64,000 bases of DNA from Salmonirosea aquatica (GTDB lineage: Bacteria > Bacteroidota > Bacteroidia > Cytophagales > Spirosomataceae), in contig NZ_WHLY01000002.1 of the NCBI RefSeq assembly GCF_009296315.1, positions 124,001 through 188,000 on the forward strand. Reading direction: 5' to 3'. Numbering within the stretch: position 1 is the stretch's first letter; each line of letters opens with the position of its first letter. The translations under genes and the position numbers were made by a program. A model generated the notes under the pieces. That model was not told the origin of the DNA. It ran no database searches and was given only the letters and a program-made list of their open reading frames with translations. This document shows positions 53,626-63,704 of the stretch, piece by piece.

Positions 53626-56600
53626 TTACAATTTAAAATTGATATTGAACCCTACCGATTTGGTTGTCGGGATTTGGCCATTTTCGATTCCTTGCAGGTT
53701 ACCATCGTTGTAATAGCTCGTTTCGGGATCGATATGCGGTACATTGCTATGCAGAATCGCCAGGTTGCGACCGACTACCGATAGAGCTAAATCGCGGAAG
53801 GGAAGTTTCTTCACGAGCTTACCGGAAATCACGTAGGTGAATTTGACTTCACGCAGTTTCACGTAACTACCATCGAAGATCGTTGTTTCGTTATTGGTCA
53901 GACCATAATAGCTATGGTGCCAGGCTTCGGACGAGATATTGGTGGTGTTTGGCACATAATTGGGCCTTTCGGCGGTACCTATATTAACCACCCCATCGCC
54001 AACGATACCATCCTCACGACCCACCGTAGTTTCGGCCAGTACCCCCGTAAAGCGACCAATGTTGACCGACTGCGAGAAAATATCCCCTCCCTGCTTCATG
54101 TCAATGAGCGTACTGAGCGAGAAACGCTTATAGCTGAACGTATTTTGAATACCGCCAATCCACTTCGGTGTAAAGTTACCCAGAATGCGGCGCACGGGGT
54201 CGATCTGGGGAAGTCCGGCCGTGTTATACACAATATTGCCCGCTGGATCGCGCATGAAACCCTGCCCAAAGAAGGTACCATAAGGCTGTCCTACCCGAGC
54301 TTCCACCGCCATGCCGCGGATGTTGGTGGTACCGTTGAGTTGGTACACATCCAATCCCTCAGCCAGTTCCACTACCTTGTTCCGGTTGCGGGCCCAGTTG
54401 AGGTTAATATCCCAGCTGAAAGCACCCGCTACGATCGGGGTAGCGCGTAGCTGCACTTCAACCCCTTTGTTTTGGAGCCTTCCGGCGTTCAATAGTTTCG
54501 AAGTAAATCCGGTGGCATTGGAGATATTCACATTCAGGATCTGGTTGTAAGAATCCTGCTTATAGTAGGTCAGGTCCAGTCCGACCCGGTTTTTCCACAG
54601 CCGTACCTCAGCCCCTACCTCGAACGAATTGGTCAATTCGGGTTTCAGGTCGGCATTGAGCAGCGTGTTGCTTTCGGCCAGCGTCGGAGTGCTGCCCCAG
54701 GCGCTTTTGTAGTCGTAGGTCTGGGCTGTACGGTAAGGATCGGTGTCGTTCCCTACGCGCGCGGCACCCGCCCGCAGTTTGGCAAAGGAAAGTACATTCG
54801 ATTCGACTTTAAAAATATCCGTCAAAACCGCGCTCACCGAGGCCGAAGGATAGAAATACGAGTTATTGCCCGTGGGCAGGGTACTCGACCAGTCGTTGCG
54901 GGCCGTCAGATCCACAAAAAGGTAGTTTCTAAATCCGATATTGGCCGAGGCGTAGGCACTGTTGACGATTTTTTCCGAAAACGAATTCTCGACAACTGGC
55001 CGCTGCCGGGAGTTGCCCAGGTTCCACACCCGCGGAATGGCCAGCTCGGTAGCGCCCATGTAGTTACGCTGGTAATAGTTACGGCGGTGGTTACCCCCGA
55101 GGTTGGCCGTAATATCGAATTCGCCAAATTTGTGCATAGCGGTCAGCAGGAAGTCCGAGTTGGATTCGCGCACGAAAATCTGCTCTTCGTTATAACTGTC
55201 ATAGAGCTTGTTGCCGTTGATATTGTCCTTCCGGGCAGCGCCTTTGGTCTGGCGGCGATCTTCGTAAAAATCAGTTCCTGAGCGAGCTGTCAGGCTGAGC
55301 CAATCGGTAAACTTGTAAGTGGCAGCTACATTGCCATACAGCCGGTCACGCTCATTGGCGCGGGTGCTGTTATTCAGTACATAGTAGGGGTTCGTCCAAT
55401 AGTTGTTGTTCCAGTTGTTCTGGTAAATACTGCCGGGCGCGGTATAATTCACGAGGTCGTTCATGTCCACCTGCCGACCGAACCAAATAAAATACAATCC
55501 CCAGTTGGAGCGGTTGTCGCTGCCATCGTTCACGTAGTTGCCCGTGGCCCGGATGTTAAGTTTCTTAGTCAGGTTCCAGCCCGCGTTCAACGATACGGTC
55601 CGCCGCTTGTAATCGGTATTGGGCAGGATTCCCTTCTGGTTAAGATCGGTGTAGGATAGTCGGAAGTCGCCATTTTCATTTCCACCCGTGATGGACACGT
55701 TGTTGGTCAGGGTACGTCCCGTTTGAAAAAAGATATCGACGTTATCGGGATGCGCGACCCAGGGCGTCGGCGTCCGGGTACCATCAGCGGCAATCGGTGA
55801 GTTGAACTGTGGAATCAGTCGCCCGTCCAATTTCGGGCCCCAGCTTTCGTCCACCCCATCGTTGACCCCTTTTCCGGTACCATCGACAAATGAGAACAAC
55901 CCCTTGGCGCCCTGACCGTATTCATTTTGCCAGCTCGGCAACCGTAAGGGCGAATCGAATGAAGTATTGGTGTTGAATGAAACCCCAATCCCTTTGCTTC
56001 CCTTACCGCTTTTGGTCGTGACGAGTACCACGCCATTGGCTCCCCGCGAACCATAAAGCGCCGCCGCACTCGGACCTTTCAGCACGCTAATATTCTCGAT
56101 ATCATCGGGATTAAGCGAGGCCGCGCCATTGCCGTAATCTACGCCCGTACCCGAGCCGTAATTTCCGTTGTCGATGGGTACCCCATCCACTACGAACAGC
56201 GGTTGGTTGTTGCTCCCAATCGAGCTGGAACCCCGGATAATCATGCGCGAGGAAGCTCCCGGCGCTCCATTGGAGTTGGTCACCTGCACCCCGGCGATTT
56301 TGCCGGAAAGCGAATTGACCAGGTTGGTTTCCCGTGCCTGCGTCAGCTGGGTACCCTGAATTTCCTGTACCGAATAGCCCAATGCTTTCTTTTCGCGCGA
56401 AATACCCAGTGCCGTCACCACGATTTCGCCCAGTTGGGCGGCGTCGTCCGTCATGACGATTTCCAGGCTTCTTTTGCCGTCGACCGGAATGTCCTGCGTC
56501 ACATAGCCGATGAAAGAAACGACGAGAGTGGCGTTGGGTGGTACCATCAGGGTGAAGTTTCCGTCGGAGTTGGTGCTGGTACCCCGGTTGGTACCCTTCA

Positions 56601-56747
56601 CCAGAATACTGGCTCCCGGAAGTCCGGAACCGTCCGTTTTGGCCGTAATTCGTCCCGTCAGTGAATAATCCCGGGACTCCTGGGCCTGCATGGTGTTGAA
56701 GGTCAAAAGACCGAACAACATACAGAGTAGTGCGTAGCTTTTTTCAT
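53626..56747 (-). CDS. SusC/RagA TonB-linked outer-membrane protein with frameshifted start
   Basis: The transporter has about 1040 residues: signal peptide, carboxypeptidase-like domain (LTGRITAKTDGSGLPGASILVKG...FIGYVTQD), plug with SusC motif, and barrel ending FNINFKL. It lacks an STN domain, unlike the first SusC. The main frame opens at an ATG at 56721, but in-frame residues just upstream (KSYALLC) complete a normal signal peptide. The natural ATGAAAAAA start at 56747 is out of frame by one base at the T-run 56739-56744. One extra A on the coding strand gives MKKSYALLCMLFGLLTF. Either the sequence lost a base there or translation uses the internal ATG with a shortened leader. Confidence 0.88.
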
Positions 56748-57395
56748 ACGATAGTTAATTAAGATAAAATGGTATTATAAAAAGAAAATATTATGTACAC
56801 TAATAAGCGTAGCTATATTAAAAATATGTTTCATAGTAAATATTACCTATCTGCCTTTTACCATAAAACCATAATTATATTCTTCATTTATCACCTTGAT
56901 TACAATATTATTTCAATGTTCGATAATATTTTAATACAATAATAATGTTCAGGTAAAATTTTTCAGTTCCCTGAATATCTTCTATCGAAAGTATTTATAG
57001 TTTTTTAATAATTATAATTTTTTCAATAAATAGGACTAATACTTTTTGCCTGGTACTTGAAGAAAGCTATCGCGGCAGGATCAATAAATCAGGTAGGCAG
57101 GAAGAGTTTGCCCCACGATTTTGGAGGATTGCTTCTGGCGGGATGGTTAAAAAGCACTATACGGAGGAGACATTGCCCATCGGAAAAGCTTTTTGTTCCA
57201 TAGCTCCGGGCAGCCACTCGTGGGGTAAAATGGTAAAGCGATGAAAGACGGATTTGAAAAGATCTGCTGTTTTGGCCGGAACGGATCAAATCAGAAAGTG
57301 AGAAATAACATTCAGGGCATGGTTTTTTGATAGTTAAATCCACACGGTACCCTCCACAGTATTCATTAGGTACCGGCCAACTAAATCCTACGACC
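56748..57395. other. 648-nt intergenic region with a very AT-rich core
   Basis: Bases about 56750-57050 are extremely AT-rich, far below the roughly 50% GC of the window, and rich in ATTAT/TAATA words. Beyond 57060 composition returns to normal. This is the upstream region of the second SusC gene and of the plus-strand proline-rich gene, so it probably holds promoters and may bend or bind nucleoid proteins. I found no exact TAnnTTTG box facing SusC. A minus-strand frame at 57089-57397 has no protein-like features. Confidence 0.55.
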
Positions 57396-57641
57396 ATGTT
57401 TCAAAACCAGAATCCCAGCGATCCCGGCATTACACCGCCCAGCGCCCCACCCGAGAATCCCGTATTGCCCAATGAACCCGAGGCACCTGAACCCGTCACG
57501 CCGGATGAAAATCCGCCCATGACCGAACCGGAAACGCCGCCCTTCGATCCAGCCCCCGAGCGGAGTCCGATTGACCCGGGCATCCCGGAGTTGAATCCTG
57601 ATCCAATACCGGGACAGGACCCAATGATACCAATGAAGTAA
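57396..57641 (+). CDS. Proline-rich small hypothetical protein
   Basis: An 81-residue protein without signal or membrane segment, it is dominated by Pro, Glu and Asp in loose repeats (PDENPPMTEPETPPFDP, PIDPGIPELNPDPIPGQDP). Such acidic Pro-rich proteins recur in Cytophagales without known function and should be disordered. The ATG at 57396 starts the low-complexity region; upstream open frame to 57327 differs in character. A terminator begins 3 nt after the stop, which supports a real transcription unit. Confidence 0.65.
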   Translation: MFQNQNPSDPGITPPSAPPENPVLPNEPEAPEPVTPDENPPMTEPETPPFDPAPERSPIDPGIPELNPDPIPGQDPMIPMK

Positions 57642-57643
57642 AA

Positions 57644-57672
57644 AACCGGAGCCTGAATGGCTCCGGTTTTTT
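57644..57672 (+). terminator. Terminator of the proline-rich gene
   Basis: aaccggagcc - tgaat - ggctccggtt followed by TTTT is a 10-bp GC-rich stem with U-tract. Confidence 0.9.
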
Positions 57673-57752
57673 AGTATCAAGTACTCTACTGTCTGCACAG
57701 GTAAAAATACAGCATCCCGGGCTTTTCAGAATGAAAATAATTCTGGCCCGTT

Positions 57753-60700
57753 ATGCGACTTTCCTTCCTTTTTATTCTTGCGATGCCGTTTGTTCATTGG
57801 CTGTATACTCAGTTCGAAAATCCGCCCCAAACAGTACTGCCTCCCACCCAACTCAGCATCCGCCAAAACGAAGCAGCGGGTACCCTGGAAGTTTTCCGGC
57901 AGGGCGAATCCAAACCCATCTTGACTCAGGTCGCCAAGCCTGATTTTCGGCCTTATCTGCATCCGATCGTGGCTCCGGACGGGAAGGGATTGCTGACGGA
58001 ATACAGTCCCGGCCACCATTTACACCAGACGGGTATTTACTGGGGTTTCACCCGTGTCAATGGCCGCGATTATTTTCACCATCCCGGCGACAACTATTGG
58101 CGCAAAAAGTCCGCCACGGTACTGGTAGCCGAAGGTGAACAAGTCAAATGGCAAACCGTGTACGACCTGCTGGACTCCACGGGTACCGCCGTGCTGACCG
58201 AAACCCAAAACTGGTCTTTGTCCGTAGAAAACGGCAAGTACTTGCTCGATCTGGAATGGAATGGCGAAGCCCAAACCGACGTGACCATCGGTAAGTACGA
58301 TTATGGCGGACTTTTCGTGCGAATGCCCTGGAAGGAAGGCATCAAGGGGGAAGTCATCAACGCCGCCCGGCAGCGCAACGAAAAAGCCGAAGGGCAACGG
58401 GCCATGTGGGTAGATGTGGGAATGCAGGTCGAAGGGCGCGACGATCTGGCCCATATCGCCGTGTTCGAGCATCCGTCCAATAAGGGGTACCCCAACTATT
58501 GGCGCGTGGACGGCCAACTGGGCATCGGCCCGGCCAAAGCCCGCATGAGCGACTGGACGATCAAAAAAAGCATGACCGAAACCATCCGGTACCAGCTCTA
58601 CGTCTATACGGGCGAGTTGAATGACATTGAACTGAATAAAGCTTTTGGTGAATATTCGGGTAATACGGGTACCTACAATACCGCCGCGCTATGGGACATT
58701 GCCCGCAAGGAAGGACGCGATGCCAAGTTCCTGACTGCCGACGAAGCCGTGGCCGCCATGACAATTAACGAGGGGTACCAGGTGAACGCCTGGGCGGCCG
58801 AACCCATGGTGACCCAGCCGATGGCCTTCTGCTGGGACGACCGGGGTCGCCTGTGGGTAGCCGAAAACCGCGACTACGAAGACCGGGGCAAAGGGTTTTC
58901 CAATTCGGGCGACAGCCGCATTGTGATTCTGGAAGACACTGACCACGACGGAAAAGCCGATAGTCGGAAGGTTTTCATGGAAGGTATTGCTTTTCCGGCC
59001 GCCCTTGCGGTGGGTTTCGACGGAGTGTTTGTGGGCGCACCACCCAACCTGCTTTTTGTGCCGGACAAAAACGGCGACGACAAGGCCGACGTGGACGACA
59101 TCGAAGTGCGCCTGACCGGCTGGGGTATCCGCGACCGCCATGAAACGCTGAACAGCTTTCACTGGGGACCCGACGGCTGGCTGTATGGTACCCAAGGCTT
59201 TGCCACGCCCTCCAAAATTCGCAAACCTAAAGGAAAAGGCAAAATCTACCGGCACAATGATGCCTTCCCCGAAGATCTGCTGGAAGCCGAAGGTACCGAC
59301 ATCAACGGGGGCGTGTGGCGCTACCACCCTACCCAGGAAAAGTTTGAGGTGGTAGCCCACGGTTTCAGTAACCCCTGGGGCATCGACTACGACGCCAAAG
59401 GCCAGCTGTTTATTACCGCTTGCGTGATTCCGCATTTGTGGTATGTCATTCCGGGCGGTATTTATCACCGGCAGGGTGGACAGCATTTCAACCCCTACGT
59501 CTACAACGACATCAAAACCATCGCCGACCACAGCCATCGCTCAGCCCATGGCGGGGCGCGGATTTACCAGTCGGATGCCTTTCCGGCGGCGGAGCGCGGG
59601 CGGATTTTTATGGCCAATATTCACGAACACGGGGTACTTTCGGATGAGCTGATTCCGAAGGGATCGGGCTTCACCGCTCCCCACGGCGACGATTTCATGA
59701 TGGCCAATAACGCGCAGTGGGTAGGCTTCAGCATGGAGGTAGGTCCCGAAGGTGGACTCTACGTGCTCGACTGGCACGATGCCGACATCTGTGGCTCGGA
59801 TGTGCTGAACAAGGAAACCGGCCGGATTTTCCGGATCATGCCTAAGGTATCCGGAGCCAAAAATTGGGAAGGTCGCTACGCGGATTTATCCAAAATGACC
59901 GATCGGCAATTGGTGGCCCTGCAAACCAGTCCGAGTGAATGGCACGCGCGGCGGGCGCGGATTATTTTACAGAATCGGGCCTTCAAACACCAACTTTCAC
60001 CCGCTGTGCATGCTGATCTGAAAGCGATGTTCCAAAACCAAGAAAACGCCGATTTTCGCCTACGGGCGATGTGGACGCTTCATGCTACCCAAGGCTTTCA
60101 AAGGTATGAATCGGTGAAAGCCCTGTCGGATCAAGATGCTCATGTGCGCGCCTGGGCTATACAGTTTCTTTGTGAAGCAGGGCAACCTGCCGCCGAAGTC
60201 GTTACGACCTTCGCTAAAATGGCCAAGTCCGATCCTTCGCCCGTTGTGCGGTTGTACCTGGCATCAGCCTTGCAAAGACTGGACTATTCGGCCCGCTTAT
60301 CTATTGCTCAGGAATTGGTTCGACACGCCGAAGATTCTACCGACCACAATTTGCCCAAAATGATCTGGTATGGCCTGGAACCGATGGGTGTCGATAATCC
60401 TACGAAGGCCCTGAATCTGGCTACCGATAGTAAAATCCCGATGATCTCGCAGTTTATAGCCCGCCGGATGGTAGATGCCGACGCGACCGAAAAACTAGTA
60501 GAAATGATCGGCAGAACGCCTACCAACCAAACCTACCTCCTGGAAGGCATGCGTGATGCACTCGATGGCCGCTTCGACATGGTACCTCCGCCCAACTGGA
60601 AAGGCGTATACACAAAATTGAAAAGCAAACCCGGCCCTTCGGCCACCATTGCCGAAGAATTGTCCCAACACTTTGGCGACACCGAAGCGGCCAAAAAACA

Positions 60701-61571
60701 ACTGATTACCCTCAAAAACCAGGCTGCTCCCCTACCCCAGCGAGCCAGTGCGTTACAAATGCTCAGCCTGCGTCAACGACCAGAGTTACTCAAAGAACTA
60801 CCCGTCTTGCTCGATGATGCTGGCCTGCGCAAAGACGCCATCCGGGCCATTGCCAGCTATGACAACGAAGCACTAGGCAAGCTTATCCTGGAAAGGTACC
60901 CTACCCTGAACGCCGCCGAAAAAGCCGAGGCGATCCAGACACTTTCCTCGCGTCCAAAGTACGGCTGGCTACTGACGCAAGCTTTGGCGAAGGGTACCTT
61001 ACCCAAAAAGGACGTCCCGGCTTATACGGCCCGGCAGTTGCGCCGCGTGGTCGGCAGTGGTTTCGTGGAAGTGTGGGGGCCCATCGATCACGTAGCTTTT
61101 GATGAAAAAGCTTACACCAAATATCGGGCATTGCTCTCCGATAAGGCACTGGGTACCGCCGACACGCACAAAGGAAAATTGATTTTCACCAATACCTGTG
61201 GCCCCTGCCACACGCTCTACGGGCAGGGGGGTACCCTGGGCCCCGACCTCACGGGCTCCAACCGGACCAACGTGGACTACCTGCTGGGCAATATCCTCGA
61301 TCCCAGCGGTGAGATTCAGGATGATTATAAAATGGTCGTGTTCACGACCCGCGACGGGCGTACGCATGTGGGCAACGTCGCCAAGGAAACAGATCGCCAG
61401 CTTACCCTCCGCGTAGTGGGGCAAGATGCCGTACTAGTCAACAAATCCGACATCCAGTCCCGCGAGGTGACGCCTACCTCCATGATGCCGACGGGGCTTT
61501 TGGAGCCGCTTTCAGATCAGGAAGTTTTGGATCTGATAGGGTACCTGCGCACGCGCGAGGCGGTGAAGTAA
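57753..61571 (+). CDS. DUF6807 / PVC-type dehydrogenase / HEAT / cytochrome c fusion
   Basis: The 1272-residue exported protein carries four parts. A DUF6807 (PmoA-like) beta domain lies at about 30-300 (YSPGHHLHQTGIYWGFTRVN, WNGEAQTDVTIGKYDYGG). A quinoprotein-type propeller follows at about 340-690 (PMAFCWDDRGRLWVAENRDY, SHRSAHGGARIYQSD, GLYVLDWHDADICG). A HEAT-like helical repeat region spans about 700-1110. The C-terminal c-type haem domain has CGPCH near residue 1150 and a distal Met near the C-terminus (PTSMMPTG). Proteins of this 'PVC-type membrane-bound dehydrogenase' class are thought to oxidise sugars and pass electrons to the cytochrome. The substrate is unknown. DUF6807 fused to the dehydrogenase is the notable point. 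Confidence 0.88.
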   Translation: MRLSFLFILAMPFVHWLYTQFENPPQTVLPPTQLSIRQNEAAGTLEVFRQGESKPILTQVAKPDFRPYLHPIVAPDGKGLLTEYSPGHHLHQTGIYWGFTRVNGRDYFHHPGDNYWRKKSATVLVAEGEQVKWQTVYDLLDSTGTAVLTETQNWSLSVENGKYLLDLEWNGEAQTDVTIGKYDYGGLFVRMPWKEGIKGEVINAARQRNEKAEGQRAMWVDVGMQVEGRDDLAHIAVFEHPSNKGYPNYWRVDGQLGIGPAKARMSDWTIKKSMTETIRYQLYVYTGELNDIELNKAFGEYSGNTGTYNTAALWDIARKEGRDAKFLTADEAVAAMTINEGYQVNAWAAEPMVTQPMAFCWDDRGRLWVAENRDYEDRGKGFSNSGDSRIVILEDTDHDGKADSRKVFMEGIAFPAALAVGFDGVFVGAPPNLLFVPDKNGDDKADVDDIEVRLTGWGIRDRHETLNSFHWGPDGWLYGTQGFATPSKIRKPKGKGKIYRHNDAFPEDLLEAEGTDINGGVWRYHPTQEKFEVVAHGFSNPWGIDYDAKGQLFITACVIPHLWYVIPGGIYHRQGGQHFNPYVYNDIKTIADHSHRSAHGGARIYQSDAFPAAERGRIFMANIHEHGVLSDELIPKGSGFTAPHGDDFMMANNAQWVGFSMEVGPEGGLYVLDWHDADICGSDVLNKETGRIFRIMPKVSGAKNWEGRYADLSKMTDRQLVALQTSPSEWHARRARIILQNRAFKHQLSPAVHADLKAMFQNQENADFRLRAMWTLHATQGFQRYESVKALSDQDAHVRAWAIQFLCEAGQPAAEVVTTFAKMAKSDPSPVVRLYLASALQRLDYSARLSIAQELVRHAEDSTDHNLPKMIWYGLEPMGVDNPTKALNLATDSKIPMISQFIARRMVDADATEKLVEMIGRTPTNQTYLLEGMRDALDGRFDMVPPPNWKGVYTKLKSKPGPSATIAEELSQHFGDTEAAKKQLITLKNQAAPLPQRASALQMLSLRQRPELLKELPVLLDDAGLRKDAIRAIASYDNEALGKLILERYPTLNAAEKAEAIQTLSSRPKYGWLLTQALAKGTLPKKDVPAYTARQLRRVVGSGFVEVWGPIDHVAFDEKAYTKYRALLSDKALGTADTHKGKLIFTNTCGPCHTLYGQGGTLGPDLTGSNRTNVDYLLGNILDPSGEIQDDYKMVVFTTRDGRTHVGNVAKETDRQLTLRVVGQDAVLVNKSDIQSREVTPTSMMPTGLLEPLSDQEVLDLIGYLRTREAVK

Positions 61572-61669
61572 GGACTTGGGTGGCAAGTTAGAAATCTACA
61601 CTATTTTATCCCCAAGGGGTTATTAGATGCGTCGAAGTAAAGCAGAAACAGAGGGGTACCTTTAAAGTC

Positions 61670-63682
61670 CTAGCGGGTATAAATCCAGCCAGTCGTGGTG
61701 TAGCCCGTTCGTCCTTTCCAATTATACACCATTTCGGCAGCCATATCCTTGAGGTATTTGGCCTTCAGTTTTTGGTGCAGGGCATCCGGCTGCTTTACCC
61801 CGTTGACGATCAGTTCGTCCGCACTCAGTTTGTACGAAAGGCCGGTTTTGTCCCGGATTACCCCCGCCTCCATCAGCTCATTGATAAAATCCGCTTGCAT
61901 TGTCTCATATTCCGCGCGTTTTTTTTCGGCTTCTTTTCGCATCACTTCCGCTTCGCCCCGAAATACCTCCGCGTGTCGACGGGCCTCCTGGGCATGTCGG
62001 CGGGCTTCTTCGGCCAGCTGGCGCGCCTCGTCCGCCTGCGCCCTAATCGACTCAATGTTTTCGTTCCGGTTCTGGTTGGCCTGTGCTTTCATCTCCTCCG
62101 CGTACAGCCGGTTTTGGTTGCTGGCTACCCGCATGTCTTCTGCTGCCCGCCGCTGTTGTTGGGCATCCTCCCGCATTTGCCGGGCTTGCTGGCGCGCTAC
62201 TTCGGCCTGAGCCCGGTAGGTTTCAGCCTCCCTGCGCATTACCTCAGCCTGCTCCCGCATCTTTATGGCTTCCTGGCGCGCCACATCGGCCTGCGCCCGG
62301 ACTACTTCCGCCTTTTCACGCTCTACTTTCAATTCTGCCAGGATCGGTTCAATCTCAGGCAGGTAGCTTTCGATTTGATCCTCCAGGATCGTCTTTCCGT
62401 CAATTTCAAGCTCCGTTATTTTTCCATCTTGATCTACGATTCTGTAGCGCTTGTCGTTCCGGGTTATCTGAATGGTGGACACGGAGGTACCTGTACCTTT
62501 TTGCTTGGGCACGATGGTATCCTGCATCGCTACGGCCAGGGGCGTCGGTTCGGCCTGGGGAAGTAGGGCGGGTATTGGTTTGGGGAGCGGCACCTCGTTG
62601 GGCTGGGCCGAAGGTGTGGGTACCTTCACGGCGGATGAGGGCGAAAAAGCCACCGACAACACGGAGACGGTGATCAGGCTGGCGGTAACAAACAGTTTTT
62701 CCATGGCATCTAATTGTTTATTGTGATTGTAAATAATGCGTTTAATCCGGTCGAGCAGGTGGTTGCGCTTCCCCGCAAAGGCCAGCACGGGTGCCGAAGC
62801 CGCGATTTTGTACTCCTGAAATTGTACCAGGGCGTTGACAAAGGAGGTTTTGTTTTGGGTGACGGCAATGGCTAAGTCATCGCAGCAGTGCTCGCGCTCT
62901 TCGCGGATGAGGTAGGAAAGCCAAAGTACCGCCGGGTTGAAAAAGAATATATTTTCGGAAAAACTCTGAAAGAGGTTCACGAGGTAGTCTTTGCGGCGGA
63001 CATGGGCGAGTTCATGGAGCAGAATGGCTTCCAACTGGCTGGTGGGGAGGCTTGTCATGAAACCCATAGGTACCAGGATCATCGGTTTCAGGAAACCGGC
63101 CACCAGGGGTACCTTCACCCGCTCGGATTCAACCAGCGCGATGCGGCGGTTAATCTTTAGCCTGTGGGCCAGCTCAACTACCCGGTGGTGCCAGCGCTCC
63201 GGTACCGGTCGGATACGGTGATGCCGAATGCGGTGAATGTAGTACAGGCCACTGGCCGCTTGGAACGTTTTCAATAAAAACACCAGCCACCATACCGCCA
63301 CGATCAGAACGGCGTGCTCCGTACCGAAGCGCAGTATCTTGCTTGCCATGTCTTCCTGCTCCGCTACCCACAAGTTCTCGCGGATAAGGTACCCCGCGTG
63401 AAGGGTACCTTGGGTCAGAACTACCTCAGGAACCAGCGCAGCTACCCTGTCAATCTGATGGTACTCCCACCAAAAAGTACCGGCGCTAACCGCCAGAAAG
63501 GTCAGCAGCAGCCCCGTCAGAAGTGCGTAGCGCAGTGCGGGCCGGGCTTTTCGGGTCATAAGTAGAATCACGCCCACCAGCACCGCCAGGACGAGGCCCT
63601 GCCAGAGTGAGTGGATGAGGGTCCAGCTGAAGGCCTCAATTCCCTTTTGGGAGAATAGAGTATTAAGAAAGAACGTATTCAT
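61670..63682 (-). CDS. BlaR1-like M56 membrane metallopeptidase with heptad-repeat tail
   Basis: The 670-residue protein has four N-terminal membrane helices and an M56 peptidase domain with the zinc motif LHELAHVRRKD (near residue 225) and REEREHCCDDLA. A Pro-rich linker follows the last helix. Residues about 462-595 form roughly 19 tandem seven-residue units (RxxAExM/A), a predicted long coiled coil, then a C-terminal domain of about 75 residues. The gene follows a BlaI/MecI-type repressor gene, as in classical BlaR1 systems where the peptidase triggers loss of the repressor. No penicillin-binding sensor domain is present, so the signal is unlikely to be a beta-lactam. Confidence 0.88.
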   Translation of the reverse strand: MNTFFLNTLFSQKGIEAFSWTLIHSLWQGLVLAVLVGVILLMTRKARPALRYALLTGLLLTFLAVSAGTFWWEYHQIDRVAALVPEVVLTQGTLHAGYLIRENLWVAEQEDMASKILRFGTEHAVLIVAVWWLVFLLKTFQAASGLYYIHRIRHHRIRPVPERWHHRVVELAHRLKINRRIALVESERVKVPLVAGFLKPMILVPMGFMTSLPTSQLEAILLHELAHVRRKDYLVNLFQSFSENIFFFNPAVLWLSYLIREEREHCCDDLAIAVTQNKTSFVNALVQFQEYKIAASAPVLAFAGKRNHLLDRIKRIIYNHNKQLDAMEKLFVTASLITVSVLSVAFSPSSAVKVPTPSAQPNEVPLPKPIPALLPQAEPTPLAVAMQDTIVPKQKGTGTSVSTIQITRNDKRYRIVDQDGKITELEIDGKTILEDQIESYLPEIEPILAELKVEREKAEVVRAQADVARQEAIKMREQAEVMRREAETYRAQAEVARQQARQMREDAQQQRRAAEDMRVASNQNRLYAEEMKAQANQNRNENIESIRAQADEARQLAEEARRHAQEARRHAEVFRGEAEVMRKEAEKKRAEYETMQADFINELMEAGVIRDKTGLSYKLSADELIVNGVKQPDALHQKLKAKYLKDMAAEMVYNWKGRTGYTTTGWIYTR

Positions 63683-63704
63683 GGCTAACAGGAATTAGGG
63701 GTAC

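Noticed and set aside
57089-57397. A 102-residue minus-strand gene upstream of the proline-rich gene
   Set aside because: It shows no domain, signal or membrane segment, and it lies in the promoter region of two divergent genes.
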